Source: Treponema bryantii (GTDB lineage Bacteria; Spirochaetota; Spirochaetia; Treponematales; Treponemataceae). From it: 64,000 nucleotides of DNA. The DNA is taken from positions 744,001 to 808,000 of the forward strand of contig NZ_AP025286.1 of NCBI RefSeq assembly GCF_036492245.1, written 5' to 3'. The notes beneath the pieces were generated by a model, which made no database searches, had not been told where the DNA came from, and was given only the letters and a program-made list of their open reading frames with translations. The position numbers were made by a program, and so were the translations under genes. Every line of letters begins with the position of its first letter. Position 1 is the first letter of the stretch. This document shows, piece after piece, positions 36,001 to 43,296 of this stretch.

Positions 36001-39000
36001 TCAATTTGAACCGCACTACCTGTAGTTGTCGTAAGAGATTTTAGTAGAGGTGTTACAGAACCAATGTTTCCATTGAAAGTAATCAGACCAGTTGATTTGA
36101 GAGTTAATGTATCAGAATCTGCTGTAGAAGCATTTATTGTTCCATTGTAAGTTTGAGTACCTGAGGTTTTAATTGTAACATCCCCGGAAATTTTAAGTAT
36201 ATTGCAGTTTAAGGATGCTGCATTTATTTCAGCACTTGATATTGTTGTCAGTTTGTCTGCTGCACCAAGAGATACTGTTCCGGCAGAAGTGATAGTACCT
36301 GTAATTGAAGTAGTTCCGGTAGTGTGAGAAAAATCTCCATTGAAGCTCATTTCAGTTGTAGAACCATCAATATATACGTTACCTGTAGTGTTCAAACTAA
36401 CATCATTTGAAATGATTCCGCCTTTAGAGAATGTGATGGCTCCGCTGTTTCCAGTATCAGAATCTGTGAATGTTGAAATGTATACAGGCTCATCAAAAGT
36501 AGTGGTTGTTGCAGTGCCGATAGAAAGTTGACCAAGTGGAGTTGTTGTAGTGCCAACAACTCCAGAGAATTTTATTGTATTACCTGATACTGTAAGTTTT
36601 GTTCCGGTTACAGTATCAGAAAAAAGAAGATTTCCAGTAGTAGAATTTATTGATACTCCAGAACCCGCTGTTGAGATTGTAACTGAATCGTTATATGTCT
36701 GGTTTCCAGATGTATTTACAGTCGTACAGTCTGTTTGAATTGTTGTTTCTCCGCTAACAGAAATGGAACCAGTTAGAAGCGAAATATTTTTATTTATTGT
36801 AAGATTTCTGGAAATATTTAAATCTGCAGTGGCATTTACGATATTAGATATCTGGAGATTTTTATAATCTTTTTTACTTGTTGAGTTATCTCCATCCCAT
36901 ATGAAGTTTACTGTAGGAGAGGTTCCAGAATAGATAACGGTTGAATCATCTCCACTATTTTCCATTGTCGTATAATTAATTGACTGACTATTAACACCTG
37001 TGATAATTACAGTTCCTTTGTTTGTAATCGTTCCTGGTGTTATAGTTACTCCATCGGATAGACCTAATGTCAGGGTGTTATCTGCAATATCAAATATCGC
37101 ATTTTCTTCAACTGTTATTACTGCAGTAGAATTATTACCGGCAAGTATAAGTTCAAAATCAAGTATTGGATAATTATCAGCTGGTTGGATAATAATTTTT
37201 GAACCGATGCCAGGAATTGATGCAGGATACCAGTTTGATGCAGTTCTCCAGTCTGAAGAAGTTGTGCCTGTCCATTTATATTCCATATCCGGGAAGTTCC
37301 AGTAAACATTGCTTCCGCCATCGATACTATCGAATGCGACAAATTTGGTTCCTGGCGCAGGTGTACCTGGAGTACTGTTTGTAGAATTGTCTACAATTAA
37401 AAACTTTAATTCAGGTTCATTCGTACAACTGATATTCCAGTGTCCTGTGGATGTCAGAGTTAATTTATGATCTTTGTTGGTTCCAGTAAGAGACAGGGTT
37501 GTAATTGTTTGAGTTGTATTGTCATAAAAAGAAAGGGTTTTGTCTCCCAGATTATTTGCAGTTAAAGTATCGATTGTGTTGCTGGTAGCAAAAGTTACAT
37601 TTCCATTTATGGTGAGCTTATTAAATGCTGTAGTTCCATCATTTTTTGTAGTGAGAAGTTGTGATGCAGGTGCGGTTGCTCCACTTAGTATTACAGTTCC
37701 CCCCGATGCATTAAATGTTGTATCAGATAAATCTACATCGGCCTGGAAGATGGTAATACCGTTTGTAGTATTTGTTGCTTTCGCTGCAATAAGAGTGGCA
37801 CCTGTGCCGGAATATTTCTTCTTGAAAGTAAGTGTTTTGCCAGTTGTCTGGTCACCGGTAAGAGAGCCGCTTGTATTTGTAAAAGTACCATTAAAGGTTG
37901 CCGCTCCATTACAGATTACATTTCGTTTATTTATGATGTTAGGATTTATTTCAATACCATCTTTCAAGTTGATTTGAGTTGCATTTTCATCAAATGTAAG
38001 TGTTGAAGTTCCAGATATCTTTGAAATATTTAGCGACAGAGTAGAGGCGTTTTCTGTCCCTATAGTTGTTGCCTGACTTAATGTGAGTTGATTTAATGTG
38101 ATTGCTGACGTTCCGTCTGCAGCAATTGTACTCTTGAGCTTTGCAGTTGTAATAGTAAGATTCTTATCAGATCCCGAAATATCTCCCGCGAAATCAATTT
38201 CTTTTGCCGAAATCTGTTTGCCTGTTGTTCCAATTGTAAGAGGTGCATTTATTGTAAGTATATCAAGTCTTCTTGTGGTTCCGACATTATCGTTTATGGT
38301 GACTGCCGAAGCTGTGAGTGTTAAATCTTGTGCTTCTGCTGTGGTGCCGTTAATTGTTCCGTATGTCTGTGCTCCTGTTGTGTTTATGGCAGCATCTGCA
38401 CCTGCTACAAGATTTTTTGCAGAGAAGCTGGCTGCAGATATATTTCTTTTTACAGTTGTTTTGCCCGTTGTTTCCAGAGAAACTGCATTTGTAATATTTG
38501 CACCATTGTTGAAAGTTATATTGCCGGCTGTTGTGTCATCAGATAGATATGTGATTGCAGGTGTACCATCGAAGGTTGTGGAAGTTGCTTTTGTGATTGT
38601 ACAGTTTGTGATTGTATAACCATTGTTGTTTACAGTAAGTGAACAACCTGTGTCGTTGATGGTTATATTCTGATAAGTTTTGTCAGTAGTCGGGTTAAAT
38701 TCAATTTCACTAGACCCCTGGAAAATGAGTGCGCTTGTACCGCTTGTGTCTCCTGCTGTAATGCTTTCTGCGGCTGTAACTGAATTCTGAACTTTTATAT
38801 CCTGCTTTAATATAACAGGACTATGGAAATTGAGTTTGTATTCAAAAACATTGAATGTATCAGAATCAGAAAAAACAAGTTTTCCTGTAGATTCATTTTC
38901 TAAATGAAGAGTTCCTGTTGATTCAAAAGAAAAACTTGAATCAATACCTGAAGGAATGTTTACATCTGCATTTGCTGTTGCAGGAATGAAAATCATGTTT

Positions 39001-41204
39001 ATATTTGCAGACGAAGTAAGATTTTTGTTTGTACCGCTACCATAGAATGCAAAAGTCTTTGCTTTTAGATTTGTTTCTGCACTTACAGAACATGAACCGC
39101 CATCAGCAATTGTTATACTTTCTGCTGTTATTGAAGTGGCGGTGCTTATTTTACATGTTCCTCCGTCCGCAATAGAGAAACTATTCTGTACTGTACAATC
39201 TCCATCAATCTGCCAGTTTGTTCTGGAAATTATTAAGTTATTGTAATCGGTTGTGCCAAAATCATTTACACTTCCGCCTGTGCCTGCATATTCAACAGTT
39301 CCGTGTGATACATCATTTATTGCATCTGTGCCATCTGTAATACGGCCGTTGCCTGTGAAAACTATAGTTCCTGCGTTGGAAAGTGTAGTAGAAGCTGTTG
39401 CTTCATTTTCTTTACCAGAAAGCGAGAGGTCTGCAGTGCCTAATGTAATTTTTGAAGTTGTGTCTGAAAGAGTAAGTGTACCGCCGCTATAAGTGTCGCT
39501 GCCTAATACCGGGTAATTATCGCAGCCTGCTGGAATTATGATTTTACAATCTTCTTCCGGAATAAGCCCTGTATCCCAGTTTGAATCTTTGTTCCAGATA
39601 GAATCTGTATCTCCAGTCCAGGTGAAAGTAAAAGTTTTTAAGGCTTTAATTGCCCATCCATTTTGAATAACTTTAAGCCAGTTTGTAGTAGTGTCTCCGG
39701 CAGAAGGTTCACAGTGTGCAATTGCTGTTGAATAATTTAAGAGAATTATATTTTCATCAATTGAGAGATACTCTGCAGTGAGCGACGAGGTCGTAAAAGA
39801 ATGTGCCGAACCACTTCCGTCGAGAGTGAGGAGGGATCCTGCTGAGCCTGAAAGTGAAATAGAATTAGCAGTTATCGCAGCATTCTCAAGAGTAATGGAT
39901 TTGCCAGACATATTTGTTGCTGTAGTCGCGGTAAAATTAGTAAGAAAATAATTTCCTTTTATTGTCGCTTCTGTATTTGTGAGTTTTATTTCTTTTTGAC
40001 TTGAGATAACAGTGGTACTTGTTGCAGTTAATGTTGTTTCTGCTGATTTAAGATTTATTGTTCCGTCTGTACCCGAAAACGACAGTGCTGTAATTGTTGC
40101 AGGAGTTGCATTAGTGTTAATAATTCCATTATTAACAACGTTATAAGGAATGTTGAATGTCTTTGTGTTGATTGTTCCATTATTTGTAAATGGGATTGTT
40201 GATGCTGTGGTATTTCGATATGTAGTAGTTGTCGGTTGTATATTTGGAGATGTGAGTACGCCATCAGTTCCAATTGTAACTTCAGTGGAACCTGCATTTG
40301 CAGAGATTGATATAGCCGTATCAAAAGATGTATTTGCTATAAAGGTTCCATTTATAATTGTTTTTGCAATTACATCTGCATTACCCGCGTTATGTGCATA
40401 TTTCTCTGTTTCCAGTGTTGCGCCTTCATTTATCTGCAGTATAACACCGGAATGAGTTTCAATTGAGTCGCTTATTTCAAATTTTGTATTTGATGAGTCT
40501 TTTCCAATTTCGAAGGTTCCTGTTTTTCCTGCCGTTTTACTTGCTCTTGTAAGATTTACATTAGTTGCTTTCAGGGTTCCTGTTCCGCTGAGAATAACTT
40601 TAAAATCATCTGTTGCAAAATATGAAGATGTGTCGCTGTCAATCTCCATGTTGAAGTTTGTGGCTCTACAGTTATTTCCATCAATAATTATTTCTAGCTT
40701 TCCAAGAAAATAAAAATTACCTAAATTACAATTTTCTGGAGTTTTGAAGGTATATAGGTTATCAGAATTGTTATAGAAATATACTGTTCCGCTGTTTGTA
40801 AAATCGGCAGATGCGACTGAAGATAAATCTACGGAACAAAGAAAATATGTTTTGCTGTTTGTGTCATTACTAAGACTGTTTGTAATTGTTAATGACTTGG
40901 GGGTATCTGTAGTTGAAAAAGATACAGTTGCGCCTGTAATTTCTATATCGGCTACAGTAATATCGTCATCAATAGTTATGGCTGCATCTGATGAGATGAT
41001 TGCTTTGTCAGCAGCTTGTGGATATGCAGTGTCAGGACTCCAGTTACCGGGTGTAGTCCAGTTATAGTCTGTTCCACTGCTGCCTGTCCATGTATATTCC
41101 ACTGCCTGCGCACTTACACCCACACAAATCATCATAAAAATGGTGAGCACAACAAGAAGTTTTTGTGAGAAATGGGCTTTTATTTTTTGCAGACAGTTAT
41201 ACAT
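30039..41204 (-). CDS. Giant secreted beta-helix-like repeat protein
   Basis: 3721 aa. The N-terminal signal peptide spans about residues 12-33 (VVLTIFMMICVGVSAQA). Three related modules with WTG..W..NW (near 38, 530 and 1310) each open a long Thr/Ser/Asn/Gly-rich stretch of short beta repeats, typical of right-handed beta-helix adhesins. A 243-residue unit is duplicated in tandem (DNA 35311-35980 and 36040-36709). The C-terminal third has several beta-sandwich-like parts, ending in a FlgD/T9SS-like Ig domain (AGEHYFTWDGKNRNGKPVARGMYF). There is no autotransporter barrel, so how it reaches the surface is unclear. Probable role: surface adhesion or polysaccharide binding. It lies next to hemicellulose genes. 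Confidence 0.9.
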   Translation of the reverse strand: MYNCLQKIKAHFSQKLLVVLTIFMMICVGVSAQAVEYTWTGSSGTDYNWTTPGNWSPDTAYPQAADKAIISSDAAITIDDDITVADIEITGATVSFSTTDTPKSLTITNSLSNDTNSKTYFLCSVDLSSVASADFTNSGTVYFYNNSDNLYTFKTPENCNLGNFYFLGKLEIIIDGNNCRATNFNMEIDSDTSSYFATDDFKVILSGTGTLKATNVNLTRASKTAGKTGTFEIGKDSSNTKFEISDSIETHSGVILQINEGATLETEKYAHNAGNADVIAKTIINGTFIANTSFDTAISISANAGSTEVTIGTDGVLTSPNIQPTTTTYRNTTASTIPFTNNGTINTKTFNIPYNVVNNGIINTNATPATITALSFSGTDGTINLKSAETTLTATSTTVISSQKEIKLTNTEATIKGNYFLTNFTATTATNMSGKSITLENAAITANSISLSGSAGSLLTLDGSGSAHSFTTSSLTAEYLSIDENIILLNYSTAIAHCEPSAGDTTTNWLKVIQNGWAIKALKTFTFTWTGDTDSIWNKDSNWDTGLIPEEDCKIIIPAGCDNYPVLGSDTYSGGTLTLSDTTSKITLGTADLSLSGKENEATASTTLSNAGTIVFTGNGRITDGTDAINDVSHGTVEYAGTGGSVNDFGTTDYNNLIISRTNWQIDGDCTVQNSFSIADGGTCKISTATSITAESITIADGGSCSVSAETNLKAKTFAFYGSGTNKNLTSSANINMIFIPATANADVNIPSGIDSSFSFESTGTLHLENESTGKLVFSDSDTFNVFEYKLNFHSPVILKQDIKVQNSVTAAESITAGDTSGTSALIFQGSSEIEFNPTTDKTYQNITINDTGCSLTVNNNGYTITNCTITKATSTTFDGTPAITYLSDDTTAGNITFNNGANITNAVSLETTGKTTVKRNISAASFSAKNLVAGADAAINTTGAQTYGTINGTTAEAQDLTLTASAVTINDNVGTTRRLDILTINAPLTIGTTGKQISAKEIDFAGDISGSDKNLTITTAKLKSTIAADGTSAITLNQLTLSQATTIGTENASTLSLNISKISGTSTLTFDENATQINLKDGIEINPNIINKRNVICNGAATFNGTFTNTSGSLTGDQTTGKTLTFKKKYSGTGATLIAAKATNTTNGITIFQADVDLSDTTFNASGGTVILSGATAPASQLLTTKNDGTTAFNKLTINGNVTFATSNTIDTLTANNLGDKTLSFYDNTTQTITTLSLTGTNKDHKLTLTSTGHWNISCTNEPELKFLIVDNSTNSTPGTPAPGTKFVAFDSIDGGSNVYWNFPDMEYKWTGTTSSDWRTASNWYPASIPGIGSKIIIQPADNYPILDFELILAGNNSTAVITVEENAIFDIADNTLTLGLSDGVTITPGTITNKGTVIITGVNSQSINYTTMENSGDDSTVIYSGTSPTVNFIWDGDNSTSKKDYKNLQISNIVNATADLNISRNLTINKNISLLTGSISVSGETTIQTDCTTVNTSGNQTYNDSVTISTAGSGVSINSTTGNLLFSDTVTGTKLTVSGNTIKFSGVVGTTTTPLGQLSIGTATTTTFDEPVYISTFTDSDTGNSGAITFSKGGIISNDVSLNTTGNVYIDGSTTEMSFNGDFSHTTGTTSITGTITSAGTVSLGAADKLTTISSAEINAASLNCNILKISGDVTIKTSGTQTYNGTINASTADSDTLTLKSTGLITFNGNIGSVTPLLKSLTTTTGSAVQIDCESIKTAGNQTYNDSVTISTAGSGVSINSTTGNLLFANTVTGTKLTVSGNTIQFSGVVGTTTTSLDQLSIGAATTTTFDEPVYISTFTDSDTGNSGAITFSKGGIISNDVSLNTTGNVSIDGSTTEMNFNGDFSHTTGTTSITGTITSAGTVSLGAADKLTTISSAEINAASLNCNILKISGDVTIETSGTQTYNGTINASTADSDTLTLKSTGLITFNGNIGSVTPLLKALTTTPNTPVLINCASIKSSISQEYNGAVTLGTTLSSHAITSSTITFGTGATINGNASLVLEGTTSSTFNASIGNTTPLTSIEIKGPAIINCSDITTSDTQVFNDIVTLKHSVILSSGSTVIFKDNVSNSDEASTVTLTVNANTKIDASSVTIKTSEFDFSGNITGSETDTVLTLLTPTLISTAISSSDIKLAKLIINQDTILKTSNTSVLYVYVSEINNSGKILIIDTSVSNFEFKQACIINTDIQTYDGSKLTAWTGITTFAGNLTISGDFAHNNGTIKFAGTTQTLTTKDDGSTNFYNILISSPAKVTTASSFIVSGTSWDNTSEENGFTATAGTITFDNATVPASAPLTTVSGKNIFYDVACKTTDQNITFEEENIFSHEVTIGESANIPNNVIISSASAITFAPELYCQNITINAGENAVTFTDDSYFNTSFTNNGTGLVTFDGSATYGTSFINESPVLTTFKSSFTGTGNAEFAGDINLTDDADRFFSAGAGHSITTANNLIVNTNTVNTIQMNSTPTSKVIAKNFVLYSGKLKLNGTLESTGDIILLGPDYTTLDPQTGIDGIYLYNQTRPSPVNYTTAFIAAPYNGDVTALENAVIKAGKNFYSNGIILTGPVSGYFEIQLPKISDSHKGFAEAVKAAVNNCNVRCWELPSNTATDDIAPAKIAAYECTDNSNNTNWNFEDFEILNAWTERDDAIFVEFNSPVRNLYNEITNSLPYLTYQGTTNTRTAFAGIYTKPDCQNADLIENIDIELTNGRYSFFLKAPDSWNTDATGTSAGSSALSSDRNGNYKTSVPYLDIPRSLTGVNYIITNKWGKRLNNYSTRTPTPGKSYGTNETAGSETYVLDKTGPVLWSVRTGQELHTAYNSAIGESCQHSYDSHNFLEFRYSEPVEFNSNSIPTDSENNQVTDTFGAISGNAGFTTATNTLTFAGIARLTAPSTNQLLLNTGSQGSANKYINALYRTDEYSLRLSIAGWTDGTVSDYSGNEYKNWKGYIDEAKPFTGAQVFPIDTTNNLVTDLQGNLQIEYEANKVEPLIISNSIDENPSHLLPVSPDVYSAWDISEPVFAPLRLNSETTWTETKNADTSEAIGNTNGSGSTLDRIDFHFFDNTPAYSSSDTAEWFTESGWCTPSTAGGKENLYDNTYTYAADIIGGARQFDPVQARRTSGGIRLSTKLNAAAGFKYSTDIDEINPSTAFATGLSNIHTTVISQLFTGASEPQHSANDPDGLYLGIGITDTDLPVETSFAFSYNYSNAFLTDLAGNRLRNKTISKTIDRTPPSFDIILSPVNQKQIYIVFVKKILTDSSKISFRYPDGSNYDITGNFMNILPSCFQIITINSDGSYSPSTDIEIDTSIPAKIVEQYSDSHFTCISMTLTKEICFEDIKNLHIQLKNHPDFPETSPDIYTNNNNAKVTFIQDELGNYMQMYSAHALSDFAIGLVNPLYAYSSDINENDEPVMNGLYEQGSWAVHDWDADQKNYGTLPTTHAVTIIASEEDGTEDNSQIPENVRLYLSDSPDSGSVSTQFNKDFKTSLRVWLPDLTDGIFRALSAKNNSNFTYVDSSLLNEEEPAEGLIFDIPVEMINRWKNGDQISFIFGITESDGSPVSIFNSPYYDNEQRRYNYALSSKVPLYSLRMHDITDIGTLDLWSFRLKSETAQRGGVTILNNVIDAGKGEKTVVKISLPDEGRLNVIVMTLDGNIITYLNRGNTKAGEHYFTWDGKNRNGKPVARGMYFVRVIGSGIDETRKVMVVK
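35311..36709. repeat. 729-bp tandem duplication inside the giant gene
   Basis: Bases 35311-35980 and 36040-36709 are nearly identical at a constant offset of 729 bp (243 codons). Only scattered substitutions are seen, so the duplication is recent or kept uniform by recombination. The segment between the copies (35981-36039) differs from the sequence after the second. Confidence 0.9.
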
Positions 41205-41661
41205 ATCTTCTATATTATTATCGGCTATTTATTGTAACATGGATAGAGGATTTTTCTACTAATAATTTGAGTGTAGAGGAGGCTACAGTTTCCCATAGGA
41301 TTGCAGAAAACAGTGAGTTTATGGGATATATTTTGTGGTGAGGATGTAAAAATACAAAAACTTTCCCATAAGAGTCCAAAATGGGGAAATCCTATGGGAA
41401 AAAAATTGGAAAATCTGTGACAATGGAGATAATAAGTTTTGATTTTTCCCATAGGAATGTAAGAAAGAAAACGTTATATGGGAAATCCAGAGGGAAGATG
41501 AGTGCTTGTCTTCTGATTTTTCCCATAAATCTAAAGAAAAATCGAATCTTATGGGAAAAACACATCAATTTTGACTTCAGCTTTTATACATTACAGAATT
41601 ATTCAACGAATAAGGGAGTTTCCTTCTATAAAAATCAGGAAGAAGGTGGTATGCTAGTATT
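41205..41661. repeat. Array of alternating TTTCCCATA / TATGGGAAA motifs in a divergent intergenic region
   Basis: This gap separates the giant gene (minus strand) and the GH43 gene (plus strand). Eight 9-bp motifs alternate in orientation. Forward TTTCCCATA lies at 41289, 41362, 41445 and 41519. Reverse TATGGGAAA lies at 41320 (one mismatch), 41393, 41477 and 41550. Each forward-reverse pair could form a hairpin with about 20-nt loop, and pairs repeat about every 75-80 bp. No gene is seen. Possible roles are a multi-site operator or a chain of RNA hairpins. Confidence 0.8.
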
Positions 41662-43272
41662 ATGGCAACACGTATAATAAATCCAATTTTACCGGGATTT
41701 TATCCGGATCCTTCAATGTGTGAAGCAGACGGATATTTTTATCTGGTTTGTTCTTCTTTTTCATATGTACCAGGGCTTCCTGTGTTTAAGAGTAAAAATC
41801 TTGTAGCCTGGGAGCAGATAGGTAATGTAATAGATCATCCTGAACAGCTTGATTTTACTGGAGCTGGTGTATCGCGCGGACTATTTGCGCCTACAATCCG
41901 CTTTCATGAAGGAAAATTTTACTGTATTTGTACTCAGGTAGATAAGCTAGGAAACTTTTTTGTTATAGCAGATAAGCCTGAAGGCCCGTGGTCTAATCCA
42001 ATTCCTATTGAAGGGGCTGAAGGAATTGATCCGTCGCTGTTTTTTGATGATGACGGCACCACCTGGTATATCGGAACTCGTCCGGCTCCAGAAGGTCCAA
42101 AGTATAACGGAAACTGGGAAATCTGGATTCAGAAAATTGATCTTGAGACTGGTAAACTGCTTGGAGAATCAAAAGGAATCTGGCGCGGTGCATTGCGTGA
42201 CTGTGTATGGCCGGAAGGCCCGCATATCTACAAAATTAACGGAATGTACTATCTGATTCATGCAGAAGGCGGAACAGGTCCGGACCATGCAGTTTGTGTT
42301 GCCCGCTGTGAGACAATCGACGGCGAGTGGAAGGGAAAGCCTTCTAACCCGATTTTGACACACCGTCATCTTGGAAGCAGAGCCGGCATCCGCAACGTAG
42401 GTCATGCTGATCTTGTCTGCTGCGACGGCCGCTGGTGGATGTGCTGTCTTGCAAGCCGCCCTTATGGTGAGAATGGAAAACGTGTATGTAATATGGGCCG
42501 CGAAACCTTCCTTGTGCCCGTTATCTGGGAAGAGGGGTGGCCTGTTGTAAGCTGGGAGACTGGTAAAATTGAAGAAGCTTACAGTCTGAGTGGACATGCG
42601 GTTAAGCGTGATATTGAAGATTCGAATGCAACAGCGTTTCCAGCTGTAGATGATTTTAATACAGATGACTTAGCTTCTTACTGGCTGAGCCTGAGAAAAC
42701 GGGATCCAGCTTACATAAATTGTAAGGAAAATTCCGGCGTTCTCAGACTGTATGGCGCTGAACCTGTTAGTAGTGATGGAAATGTTTCAATGGTAGTTCG
42801 TCGTCAGACTGGTTTTAGTTTTGAAGCGAGCTGTAAGGCAGATTTTCATTTTGATGAAAATGAAGATACTGCAGGAATTATCTGTTTTCAGAATGAAAAA
42901 TATAATTACCGGCTGCAGCTTACTCTTAAGGGAAAGATAATTATTCTTCAGCTGGTTCGAGCTGCCGGTGGTGATGACGAGATTCTTGCAGAAGAGGTAA
43001 TGACCGGCGGTCGTAAAAATGTTCAGATAGTTCTCCGCGTTGTTGCGGAACATCAGAAGCTGAGCTTTGAATATGGACCTGATGAACGGAATATGATGAT
43101 TCTTGCAGAAAATATCGATGCAAGTATTTTAAGTACTGATGTAGCCGGTGGCTTTGTTGGCACTGTTGTTGGTATGTTCGCTGTTGCGGGTGGTGACTGG
43201 ACTCAGAAAAAGTTTTTTACAGATTTTGACTGGTTCCGCTACGAAAATAGTGGCAGAGAATGGATTTGTTGA
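41662..43272 (+). CDS. Glycoside hydrolase family 43 (beta-xylosidase/arabinofuranosidase)
   Basis: A 536-aa GH43 enzyme that releases xylose or arabinose from hemicellulose oligosaccharides. The five-bladed propeller residues are visible: base Asp 16 (GFYPDPS), pKa-modulating Asp 123 (GIDPSLFFDDDG) and acid Glu 185 (VWPEGPHIY). The C-terminal part from about 340 is a beta-sandwich (DUF1349-like), as in subfamilies 11/12. There is no signal peptide, so it probably acts in the cytoplasm on imported oligomers. The esterase gene follows after 24 bp. The ribosome site is weak (GGTGG at 11 nt). Confidence 0.93.
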   Translation: MATRIINPILPGFYPDPSMCEADGYFYLVCSSFSYVPGLPVFKSKNLVAWEQIGNVIDHPEQLDFTGAGVSRGLFAPTIRFHEGKFYCICTQVDKLGNFFVIADKPEGPWSNPIPIEGAEGIDPSLFFDDDGTTWYIGTRPAPEGPKYNGNWEIWIQKIDLETGKLLGESKGIWRGALRDCVWPEGPHIYKINGMYYLIHAEGGTGPDHAVCVARCETIDGEWKGKPSNPILTHRHLGSRAGIRNVGHADLVCCDGRWWMCCLASRPYGENGKRVCNMGRETFLVPVIWEEGWPVVSWETGKIEEAYSLSGHAVKRDIEDSNATAFPAVDDFNTDDLASYWLSLRKRDPAYINCKENSGVLRLYGAEPVSSDGNVSMVVRRQTGFSFEASCKADFHFDENEDTAGIICFQNEKYNYRLQLTLKGKIIILQLVRAAGGDDEILAEEVMTGGRKNVQIVLRVVAEHQKLSFEYGPDERNMMILAENIDASILSTDVAGGFVGTVVGMFAVAGGDWTQKKFFTDFDWFRYENSGREWIC

Positions 43273-43296
43273 GTAAAATAAGTGTAAGGGGTAGTT

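Noticed and set aside
37540-38619. Long open frames on the plus strand inside the giant gene (for example 38098-38619)
   Set aside because: They are antisense shadows of a Thr/Ser-rich repeat gene, rich in Val and Ser, with no ribosome site or family motif.
41289-41558. Possible CRISPR array
   Set aside because: The repeated units are only 9-12 bp, alternate in orientation and have uneven spacing; no cas gene is nearby.
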